Shown here in pieces: positions 18,201-24,844 of a DNA stretch of 64,000 nucleotides. Each line of letters begins with the position of its first letter. The first letter of the stretch is position 1. The translations under genes and the position numbers were made by a program. Below the pieces are notes generated by a model. The model had not been told where the DNA came from. It ran no database searches and worked only from the letters and a program-made list of their open reading frames with translations. The stretch is taken from the NCBI GenBank assembly GCA_963778375.1, contig CAVZTX010000010.1:183250-247249 (forward strand), in the 5' to 3' direction. The DNA comes from CAVZTX01 sp963778375 (GTDB lineage: Bacteria; Chloroflexota; Ktedonobacteria; Ktedonobacterales; Ktedonobacteraceae).

Positions 18201-19198
18201 TCCGCAATCTCCCGTTCCAACCCAGGCAGTTCCCGCTGTGCCTCCGCAATCGCATCATATGCACCGATAATCTCGCCAAGCATCGCATCAGCCTTCTTCA
18301 ACTGCCCAATACGCACTCTCCTACCTGCAAGCTCATTCCGCCTCAGCCCAACCTGCTCCAGCTCCATCTCTTGCTCAGCAATCTCCACCTCCTGCACATC
18401 GATCGCCGCTAGATCCTCCCTCACCTGCACAGCATCCAGCGCCGCCTCCATCTCACCCAATCGCATACTCAGTTCAGGAAGATTCGCCTGCACCTCCGCA
18501 AGCATCAACCGCAAACGACATTCATCCCGCGTCCGCTCATCATCTTCCGTCAATCGAAACTGCTCACCCAACCGCACAAACAACCCAGGCCCATCAAGCA
18601 GCACCCGCAGCATCGCCTCGCGCTCGCCTCGGCCCAACTGCTCCAACCGGCCCACGCCCCCTTGCTCAATCAAACACGAATTGCGCAGCGTCTCACCATC
18701 CATCTGACCAAGTTCAGCAAGAATCCGCTCATTCACCTCACCCACATCCGTCATCGGCCCCTCCTCAGCCATCCCAAGCCGGCGCACCACCAGACTCACA
18801 CGCTGCCCCCACCCTCGCTCGATCGTCCGCGTCACCCTCAATTCCGTCACACCAATCGCAAGCATCACCGTCACACTCGCCCGCAATTCACCATAACTCA
18901 CAAGCTCATCTAGATCCTGAACGCCTCCCTCATCCCTCGCACCCCCATCATCCGTAGGGGTGCCCCTTGCGGGTACCCTGACGAAGGATCCCGTCCCCTC
19001 GCCCCCTCGCCCCCTCACACCACCACAAGCCAGAGACTCCCCATACAGCGCAAAATAGATACCCTCCAGCAACGCCGACTTGCCAGCCTCGTTTGGACCA
19101 GCAATCAGCACACTCCCACGCTGCGGAAAATACAGATCGACCCGCCGTACACGCCTGAAATGTTCGACCGTCACACGCCGTAAGATAATCATGGCCAC
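15209..19198 (-). CDS. SbcC/Rad50-like ATPase with central membrane hairpin (YhaN type)
   Basis: An ABC-type ATPase of 1329 residues. The P-loop GPNEAGKS is at residues 34-41. Long coiled coils with the usual Glu/Arg/Gln/Leu bias fill the middle, and the signature FSAGTADLLSLAL and Walker B LLLDEP (Asp about 1243) are near the end. Instead of a CxxC zinc hook, two hydrophobic helices lie at about 556-603. That layout matches the Bacillus YhaN type rather than classic SbcC. It overlaps the partner nuclease by 10 bases. The region about residues 66-90 is Gly/Arg-rich and comes from an inserted repeat (18954-18980). It probably forms a DNA-processing complex with the upstream gene. Confidence 0.82.
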   Translation of the reverse strand: MAMIILRRVTVEHFRRVRRVDLYFPQRGSVLIAGPNEAGKSALLEGIYFALYGESLACGGVRGRGGEGTGSFVRVPARGTPTDDGGARDEGGVQDLDELVSYGELRASVTVMLAIGVTELRVTRTIERGWGQRVSLVVRRLGMAEEGPMTDVGEVNERILAELGQMDGETLRNSCLIEQGGVGRLEQLGRGEREAMLRVLLDGPGLFVRLGEQFRLTEDDERTRDECRLRLMLAEVQANLPELSMRLGEMEAALDAVQVREDLAAIDVQEVEIAEQEMELEQVGLRRNELAGRRVRIGQLKKADAMLGEIIGAYDAIAEAQRELPGLEREIAELERRERDELPLLEQRVHDLSDLSRSFGTLERLAADLLAAVNRIKVLEQELKEQQEIREELSELDEQVIATRLRVELARQSQHEAEGRDRAARPQLEARLRRLAGLAERLGELSMGEERYREHLLQEDLAEENSAALSAVRRELQETESELALVETETRQRKREADALEDHWREVSIGRQLEEWRRLKGLAQGLSDAEQHVLAAHQEQEQLTLLALSARRSVTKYMGSAIACVTLFLLCGSAALLLALHSASVYATVAGLASLLLVAGAGVSVQNYRRAREEEKAADAQMQDAISRVGMMVAAREAASRVAGGTANGMGEHGGSGRSYSKVLEQVEHEISSLGGTVPHTLDEAEELLQRMPEASESLAEMQQRMTESREGVLAARNQVNVTLEAVAALRKECARLEGQREQESWGNLSERLLADRTAIEAMRTEIASMAGQEGLPIPSFEPVAAEEGRHKALPLQGDRLNALVQFKTQVEEAIRATEREIAMLDGKLALLPELKAQVDTQQARLDALLLRKQAVESRLIVAPQAHQEQIEKARELQATLRDALRALQDALRERVQKLGVSFGQAAINTAESAARQQLESLQMTLGRRVELESRHASYAELLDHRQASLSEYYAQLAKLSGPLGGWIIPPSPFAEDLAAVRRRCQSEMREVNEEEIVRQIEALAIQEGASRAKIALCRAEIEAAQERIATQLAQRNRPSVRSQDGSGSFRLSDVVAVWPLVGEYEPQDRERLQREAMEIEQQLHEVEEQEMRLSGELATGAHIDLESARTRMEQQERVYETKKRGSVLVQAAEDRLLRKMLPRTEYFLQQLLPPLTRSRFHDARLTSVPDEAGEADALGLALGSGRGAWQLSVWEPRISDYLPISAFSAGTADLLSLALRLAFAIAALPHELGMAPGFLLLDEPLGASDTERARALVELVTGPLLSAHFEQIVLVSHSETWNPALFPYRVFMEAGEVVESNLPEMPAEVAEEVRREAVVEEWMARALH
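16810..16836. repeat. Dispersed repeat in the SbcC-like gene
   Basis: A degenerate member of a family written roughly GTAGGGGc-CCTTG-CCCT. It sits inside the coding region and is read in frame. Related copies lie at 18954, 23584, 25496 and 30534. Confidence 0.5.
18954..18980. repeat. Dispersed repeat in the SbcC-like gene, N-terminal part
   Basis: GTAGGGGTGCCCCTTGCGGG begins the 27-bp repeat; ACCCTG ends it. A run of CCCCTCG units follows within 40 bp. The frame stays open and adds Arg/Gly/Pro-rich residues just after the P-loop domain start. Confidence 0.65.
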
Positions 19199-20601
19199 CT
19201 TCTTTTCATTCCATCCAGAGCTGTGAGCAATTCCTCTTTCGTAGCGATCAGCGCCCTCTTCTCCCCCTCATCTAACGCCCCAGCAATCCACTCATCCGCC
19301 AGACTCACAAGCTCCTGCCGAGGCGAAAGGCGCTCCCTAATAGCAACAGGAACAGCATGCCCGTTCTCCGCGCGCGCACTGAACTCTGTAGGCATAGGCA
19401 CAAGCGAAAGACCGCTCTCATCAATAGCCAGCTCAAAACAATGCTCCTCGCCATAGCGCCGCACCTCGCTGAGATCTAACTCGTGATACTGCTCCCGGCT
19501 CAGTTCACCCACCAGCCGCACCTGCACCATACTCTCGGCACCACACAATGGACGCAATCGCTCAAGGATTCTCTCAGTCGCTACACCGCTGGTCGCAGGA
19601 AGTCCCCCAGACTTCCCGCCTGTATCATCCCGAGCGAAAGCAAAGGATCCCCACAGCTCACTCGTCTCTATCGCCAACCTCCGTACATGCAACGCATCCC
19701 CAGCTATATGATGACACCACCGCACACCATCCGCCGCAAGCCCCAGAAACACAAAACCAGCATCTCCATCACCATCCCCAAAATCTACATGCTCCGTCAC
19801 ACCCGCAATAACAACATCCGTCTCACCAAGACGCACATGCCGATACGCATGATCATACCCCGCCAGTATCACACCAAATAACGACTGGCCCGCAATCGTC
19901 GCACGCCCAATTACAGGAAAATTTGTCACACTGCTGTCCTGTGCTCTCAGACCCTCAATCGGCGCATGCACAACCAGCAGCGATACATCAGCACCCTCAA
20001 CATCACCCGGCAGGAAGTCTCCCAGACTTCCCGCCCGCACTCTCGCCAGCGGATCACCCTCCTCACCTACCGGAAATCCCCCAGACCTTCCCCCAACACT
20101 CAAACCACACACCGCTACCACCATCCCGCGCACATCCATCATCACTGGCTCCAACTCGCCACCATTGGCATACTCGTGCGGAGACAACGACGGAAAATAA
20201 TGCAAAGCCCCCAACTGCGCATAACTCACCTGAGGAGCCGCAGCATCCTCATCTAACCCCATATCCGGCGTATCATGCACCCCACTCACAGCAAACGTAC
20301 GAATACCTGCCTGGCGCAACTCCGCCAAACGTGCAGCAACAAAACTACGATCCTGCTCCCTCGGATTCGGCGTATCGAACAAATCACCCGCCTGTACAAA
20401 CAGATCAACCCCCTGCCCCACCGCAAAATTCGTCGCCCGCTGAAAAGCCCGCCGCAGCCGCCGCAAGCGTTCTTCCCGCCTACGTCGATCCTGGCCATAT
20501 CCATCATAACCAAGATGATTATCAGCCGTTAGTACAACCGTCACAACGTCACGAGAGCCTTGCTCAACCATTACTTTACTCCGCCAAGAATTGATATACA
20601 C
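19189..20601 (-). CDS. SbcD/Mre11-like metallophosphoesterase (YhaO type)
   Basis: A nuclease subunit of about 470 residues, predicted to act with the ATPase encoded next. The N-terminal phosphoesterase motifs are TADNHLGYDG, the GDLFDTPNP metal-binding run and SGVHDTPD. A less regular fourth site follows. Three copies of a palindromic repeat (19598, 20013, 20072) sit inside the gene, encoding Gly-rich loops such as GGKSGGLP. These are read in two different frames, which suggests tolerated insertions in surface loops. The gene is divergent from the HD-GYP gene across 356 bp. Confidence 0.85.
   Translation of the reverse strand: MYINSWRSKVMVEQGSRDVVTVVLTADNHLGYDGYGQDRRRREERLRRLRRAFQRATNFAVGQGVDLFVQAGDLFDTPNPREQDRSFVAARLAELRQAGIRTFAVSGVHDTPDMGLDEDAAAPQVSYAQLGALHYFPSLSPHEYANGGELEPVMMDVRGMVVAVCGLSVGGRSGGFPVGEEGDPLARVRAGSLGDFLPGDVEGADVSLLVVHAPIEGLRAQDSSVTNFPVIGRATIAGQSLFGVILAGYDHAYRHVRLGETDVVIAGVTEHVDFGDGDGDAGFVFLGLAADGVRWCHHIAGDALHVRRLAIETSELWGSFAFARDDTGGKSGGLPATSGVATERILERLRPLCGAESMVQVRLVGELSREQYHELDLSEVRRYGEEHCFELAIDESGLSLVPMPTEFSARAENGHAVPVAIRERLSPRQELVSLADEWIAGALDEGEKRALIATKEELLTALDGMKRRWP
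19598..19616. repeat. Intragenic palindromic repeat, copy 1
   Basis: GGAAGTC and GACTTCC arms around CCCCA form a 19-bp palindrome inside the SbcD-like gene. It encodes a Gly-Lys-Ser-Gly-Gly stretch without breaking the frame. Confidence 0.75.
20013..20031. repeat. Intragenic palindromic repeat, copy 2
   Basis: Same 19-bp palindrome with one change in the centre. It is read in another frame than copies 1 and 3, giving Gly-Ser-Leu-Gly-Asp-Phe. Confidence 0.75.
20072..20091. repeat. Intragenic palindromic repeat, copy 3
   Basis: Degenerate copy (GGAAATCCCCCAGACCTTCC) 41 bp after copy 2, encoding Gly-Gly-Arg-Ser-Gly-Gly. Confidence 0.65.
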
Positions 20602-20957
20602 TCCACTTCGTTCCGTTGGTTAGATGAGGAATGTCCGCAAACGTCTACCATATCAAGAGGAGTCTAACACACATCGCCCACATTCAAACACAAGACCACT
20701 AAAAGAAGGACTATTTGGGGAATAGCAGGCTGAAGATAGCCGAAAGTCCCAATACTTTGACCACACAACCAGATATTGCTATCATCTTCATGCAAGTATC
20801 TAAACCTTGTCATGTGTATAAAAACAAGCGAAGAAAGTAATCAGGAGGACGGCATACCCACTCACTTTTTTTAGGAAAACAGTCATCTCAAGAAGACAAA
20901 CCGAAACCGGAGACATTTCTGGAGACATGAAGACGGGTATCCCAGCCGTAGCATCGA
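20602..20957. other. Divergent intergenic region
   Basis: This 356-bp stretch must hold the promoters of both the SbcD-like gene (minus) and the HD-GYP gene (plus). No convincing -35/-10 pair, terminator or repeat was identified. Confidence 0.4.
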
Positions 20958-21758
20958 GTGAAAGCAGATCATCTCAATAAAACCATCCAGCAAGCTCAAG
21001 ACACCGCTCGGAACACCTCTCAGGGAGAACGAGAGTACTCCAATCGGCAGGTCTTGCTCTCGCTCGCCAACAGCATCCAGGAACGAGACATCATCACATA
21101 TGAACACTCCCGCAGAGTCGCAACCTACGCCCAGCGCCTGGCACGTACACTCGGTTGGAGCAGGCGTGACGCCCGCGACCTCGCCCTCGCCTCCCTCGTC
21201 CACGACCTCGGCAAAACCTGGATTGGCAACGACATCCTCCTCAAATCCGACACCCTCTCCGACGAAGAACGCCGCACCATCGAACGTCACCCCGTCATCG
21301 GCGCGCGCATCCTCATCGGCTGCGACATCCACCCCTTCTACGTCGAAACCGTCCTCTACCACCACGAAGCTTGGGACGGCCGCGGCTACCCTACCGGACT
21401 GCGCGGCGAAGAAATCCCCCTCAGCGCTCGCATCCTCACCATCGCCGACGTCTACGACGTCCTCACCTCCCAGCGCCCCTACAGCGCCCCCATCTCCAAA
21501 GAAGCCGCCCGCGAACGCATGCTCCTTGGCTCCTCCCGCAGCTTTGACCCCACCATCGTCCGCGCCTTCCTGCACCTGCTCAACACCTACCCCAACTTCA
21601 CCCTCCCAGAACGCCTCTGCGCCCTACCCACCCATCCAAATATAGGAGCCAGACTCATCGCGCCCCCTCGCACCACCCCATCAGACATCACCCCCAACAC
21701 TCCCAGCTCATCAGCACTCCACAGCAAGCTCACAGACAGCTTCCTCGCCAGCACGTAG
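20958..21758 (+). CDS. HD-GYP domain phosphodiesterase
   Basis: Probably hydrolyses cyclic di-GMP. The 266-residue protein is a nearly bare HD-GYP domain. The HD motif is in LVHDLGKTWIG near residue 86, the second His in YHHEAWDGRGYPTGL includes the GYP signature, and ILTIADVYDVLTSQRPY follows. The N-terminus is a short helix without a clear sensor. The GTG start lacks a strong ribosome binding site, so a slightly later start is possible. Codon use in the middle is strongly C-ending, unlike the flanking intergenic DNA. Confidence 0.9.
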   Translation: MKADHLNKTIQQAQDTARNTSQGEREYSNRQVLLSLANSIQERDIITYEHSRRVATYAQRLARTLGWSRRDARDLALASLVHDLGKTWIGNDILLKSDTLSDEERRTIERHPVIGARILIGCDIHPFYVETVLYHHEAWDGRGYPTGLRGEEIPLSARILTIADVYDVLTSQRPYSAPISKEAARERMLLGSSRSFDPTIVRAFLHLLNTYPNFTLPERLCALPTHPNIGARLIAPPRTTPSDITPNTPSSSALHSKLTDSFLAST

Positions 21759-21786
21759 CGCCACCTCCAAGCAACCACAGCCTCCC

Positions 21787-22554
21787 CTAGCGGATCATCC
21801 CCAAAAACGTCCGCGTGCGCTCGTTCTCCGCATGCTCAAAAATCTGCTCGGGCGGTCCTTGCTCCACAATCACCGACTTATCCATGAAGATCACCTCATC
21901 GGCCACGTCACGCGCAAACCCCATCTCGTGCGTCACCACCACCATCGTCATCCCCTCCTCGGCAAGCTGGCGCATCACCCGCAGCACCTCACCCACCAGC
22001 TCGGGATCAAGCGCCGACGTCGCCTCATCAAACAGCATCAGCTTCGGATTCATCGCCAGCGCGCGCGCAATCGCCACCCGCTGCTGCTGCCCACCCGACA
22101 GCTTATGCGGAAACACATGCGCCTTCTCCGCCAGGCCAACCTTCGCCAGCAAGGCTTGCGCCCGCTCGATCACCTCACCCTTCGGCTGGTGCAGCACATG
22201 GATTGGCGCCTCGATCACATTCTGCAGCGCCGTCATATGCGGAAACAAATTGAAGCGCTGAAACACAAACCCAATCTGCGACCGGATACGCGCAATCGCC
22301 GCCTCGCGGTCCTCCACCAGATGCCCGTTCACCTCGCGATAGCCAATCATCTCCCCATCGATATAGATACGCCCGCTATCGATCTTCTCCAGATGATTAA
22401 TGCAACGCAACAACGTCGTCTTCCCAGACCCACTCGGCCCGATAATCACCACCACCTGCCCGCGCCTCACCGACAGATCGATCCCATTCAACACCGTCAA
22501 ACTCCCGAAATGCTTCACAATCTGCTCGCCGCGCACCATCTCACCCCCATTCAT
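21787..22554 (-). CDS. Polar amino-acid ABC importer, ATPase
   Basis: The 255-residue ATP-binding subunit of a glutamine/arginine/histidine-type importer. Walker A is GPSGSGKTT at residues 39-47, the Q-loop is FQRFNLFPH, the signature is LSGGQQQR and Walker B is LMLFDEATSALD. The invariant H-loop is VTHEMGFARDVAD. It follows the permease gene in the same direction after 39 nt. The best-known relatives are GlnQ and HisP; the substrate cannot be told. Confidence 0.93.
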   Translation of the reverse strand: MNGGEMVRGEQIVKHFGSLTVLNGIDLSVRRGQVVVIIGPSGSGKTTLLRCINHLEKIDSGRIYIDGEMIGYREVNGHLVEDREAAIARIRSQIGFVFQRFNLFPHMTALQNVIEAPIHVLHQPKGEVIERAQALLAKVGLAEKAHVFPHKLSGGQQQRVAIARALAMNPKLMLFDEATSALDPELVGEVLRVMRQLAEEGMTMVVVTHEMGFARDVADEVIFMDKSVIVEQGPPEQIFEHAENERTRTFLGMIR

Positions 22555-22570
22555 CCTCTGCCTCCCTTCT

Positions 22571-22598
22571 GTAGGGACCCGATTGATCGGACCCTATC
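22571..22598. repeat. Palindromic REP-like element
   Basis: GTAGGGACCCGATTGATCGG, followed by ACCCTATC, forms an imperfect palindrome across the permease stop codon and the gap before the ATPase gene. It looks like the short 'gtaggg' repeats seen elsewhere in the window. Confidence 0.5.
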
Positions 22599-23364
22599 GT
22601 CCACTTACCAGCGTCCCACCGGAACGCGGGGAACCAATACCCATCAAACGCATAGCCAACCCCTTCCTCTCATCCAGCTCCACCTTTGACGTCCGATTCG
22701 GATCCAACCGATTCTCAATCCAACCCTGCACAAAACTCCACAACGTCGTCAGCAGCAAATAGAACACCGTCGCCACAATCAGCAACTCGAAAATAATAAA
22801 CGCCTGCGAACCATCCACCTCAGCAGTACCCGTCAGCTCAAGCAGACCAATCACTGACGCAATCGACGTCGTCTTCAGCATATTATTAAACTCATTGCCC
22901 AAAGGCGGAACAATCACCCGCGCCGCCTGCGGAAGCACAATCCTCCTCATCGCAAGCGAATAGCGCATCCCCAGCGCCTTCGCCGCCTCCATCTGACCCG
23001 CATCCACCGACGTAATCCCCGCACGGATAATCTCCGCCATGTACGCCCCCTCATTGAGCGAAAACGCAACCAGGATACAGGCAAAGTCGGGCAACAACAA
23101 GCCAGGCACAACCCTTGGCAAACCATCCCACAGCAGCAACACCTGCACCAGCAGTGGACTCCCGCGAAAAAACCAGATATACGCGCGAGCAGGCCACGTC
23201 AGCAGCGGAAAACGCGACATACGCATCAAAGCCAGAAAAAGACCCAGGATCACCCCGCACACCTGCGCAACCACCGAAATCCACAACGTCATCCCGGCCG
23301 CCCTCAGAAACAACAACGTAGGATCAGCAACAAGGTAATGCCAGACAATATCCCAGCGAAACAC
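22594..23364 (-). CDS. Polar amino-acid ABC importer, permease
   Basis: The 256-residue permease has five predicted membrane helices and the cytoplasmic EAA loop EAAKALGMRYSLAMRRIVLPQA (positions about 128-150), typical of the HisM/GlnP family. The C-terminal tail is charged. It lies between the binding-protein gene upstream and the ATPase downstream; a terminator hairpin at 23451 separates it from the binding-protein gene. Confidence 0.92.
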   Translation of the reverse strand: MFRWDIVWHYLVADPTLLFLRAAGMTLWISVVAQVCGVILGLFLALMRMSRFPLLTWPARAYIWFFRGSPLLVQVLLLWDGLPRVVPGLLLPDFACILVAFSLNEGAYMAEIIRAGITSVDAGQMEAAKALGMRYSLAMRRIVLPQAARVIVPPLGNEFNNMLKTTSIASVIGLLELTGTAEVDGSQAFIIFELLIVATVFYLLLTTLWSFVQGWIENRLDPNRTSKVELDERKGLAMRLMGIGSPRSGGTLVSGR

Positions 23365-23450
23365 AAGAAACCTCCTTATAAGGTATATGCCAATTGCCTT
23401 ATCGAAATCATAATTGGATGCAGCATATCATATTTTCTCTTCACCTGCTC

Positions 23451-23482
23451 AAAAAAATCTGGCGACCAGTACGGTCGCCAGA
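23451..23482 (-). terminator. Intrinsic terminator inside the importer operon
   Basis: On the minus strand TCTGGCGACC and GGTCGCCAGA form a 10-bp stem with a 5-nt loop followed by seven T. It lies between the binding-protein gene and the permease gene. Partial termination here would give more binding protein than membrane components. Confidence 0.85.
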
Positions 23483-23583
23483 CAGAAGACTTCCCGTGAA
23501 TGACTGAAGGAGTATCCGAGCTGCCATTTATGCACCGCACTCGGAATGTCCATCGTCATCCTTCACCTCCCCCTTGTCATCCT

Positions 23584-23610
23584 CTAGGGACTGTGCCTTG
23601 CGCCTGCCCT
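23584..23610. repeat. Dispersed repeat downstream of the binding-protein gene
   Basis: A copy of the GTAGGGGc-CCTTG-CCCT family with several changes, here outside a gene, 11 bp past the stop codon of the binding protein. Confidence 0.45.
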
Positions 23611-23620
23611 CGCGAAAGAC

Positions 23621-24544
23621 CTAAGCGAACACATTGCGCCGGTCAATCAGCGTAATCTCTCCACTTGTCAGGCCCCACTTCACAATCAGCGCGTGATACC
23701 CACCACCCGTCTTTAACTGATTAAAAGCACTCTGCACCGCCGTGAGCATCGAACTATCGCCCTTTCGTACAGCAATGCCCTCATTCGCAGCATTCACAAC
23801 GGAGCCGCCAACAGTAAACATGCCCGGATGCTGCTTATTGTAGTAATCGGTCACCGGCGAGTCCTGATACGTCGCCACCACGCGGCCATTGGCCAGCAAA
23901 TCGATCACCGCCGTCTGATCTTGCAAAACCGTCAGCTTAATCGCTGGCTTACCCGCCTTCGTACAGGCCGTACTCGCAGTCTGCAAATCCGTCTGCTCTA
24001 CCGTCCCATCCTGCACGCCAACGTTCTGACCACATAAATCACTCAGCATCGTAATGTTCTTCGGATTGCCTGCCGCGACTAACAGTGACTCACCCGCGTT
24101 GAAGTACGGCACAAAATCAACCTTTTGCTCACGATCAGAATTAATGGTAATTGCCGAGATAACCACATCGAAGCGCTTGTTGCCCAGGTCATCAATGATG
24201 GTATCAAACTTATCCGGCTTGATGGTCGCAGTCAAACCCATCCGCTGAGCAATAGCCTTGATCAAATCGATATCGAAACCAGCCGGCTGCTGGGTCGCCG
24301 TATCGATGTATTCCTGCGGCGCGTACGTCGTATCACTGCCCACCGTCAACGTTCCTGGAGTAATCAAATCAGTGGGTGGCGCGACCGTTGGCGTCGCCGG
24401 GTTGGTCGTAGGAGCGCCGCCCGTAGTAGTAGTCGTATTGCTACCACATGCAGCCAGCAGCAGAGTAAACGCAACAAGAACGCCCACAAATAATAAACCA
24501 GGTGATCTTCGTTGCTTCAACGTCTTGCAGGATGTACGAATCAT
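23621..24544 (-). CDS. Polar amino-acid ABC importer, binding lipoprotein
   Basis: The 307-residue solute-binding protein has a signal peptide with lipobox LLAAC (Cys33). A Thr/Pro-rich linker leads to the bacterial family-3 binding domain, with DTTYAPQEYIDTATQ and GFDIDLIKAIAQRMG among its motifs. The mature protein is tethered to the outer face of the membrane. AGAGGAGGG precedes the ATG. A terminator follows, then the permease and ATPase genes. An amino acid is the likely substrate; which one is unknown. Confidence 0.92.
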   Translation of the reverse strand: MIRTSCKTLKQRRSPGLLFVGVLVAFTLLLAACGSNTTTTTGGAPTTNPATPTVAPPTDLITPGTLTVGSDTTYAPQEYIDTATQQPAGFDIDLIKAIAQRMGLTATIKPDKFDTIIDDLGNKRFDVVISAITINSDREQKVDFVPYFNAGESLLVAAGNPKNITMLSDLCGQNVGVQDGTVEQTDLQTASTACTKAGKPAIKLTVLQDQTAVIDLLANGRVVATYQDSPVTDYYNKQHPGMFTVGGSVVNAANEGIAVRKGDSSMLTAVQSAFNQLKTGGGYHALIVKWGLTSGEITLIDRRNVFA

Positions 24545-24844
24545 GAAAAACCCTCCTCTTTCTAATAAACCGTACGAAACAAAGCAAAGATGACAAGAAA
24601 TGTACGTGTATTTTCTCGCACCTCTTAAAAGGAACTACGTCCTTTTCAGATAGCGTATCACGTGCGAAAACGTGCTAACAACCTGGCAAGCACAAATTTG
24701 TGACAGTATGGAAAAACAGGCGAAAATCTGTCTGCTTTAAGTTACGGTTATGGTACACTACTTAAGAGAGGTGTTTGGGGAGAGCAATACATCGATATCC
24801 GAACGTAGATACAGACCAACATTGAGGGGCTTGGAGGGATCATT
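24545..24844. other. Divergent intergenic region
   Basis: This 300-bp stretch separates the binding-protein gene from the debranching-enzyme gene and must carry both promoters. A weak -10-like TACACT lies near 24755. No repeat or RNA structure was recognised. Confidence 0.4.
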
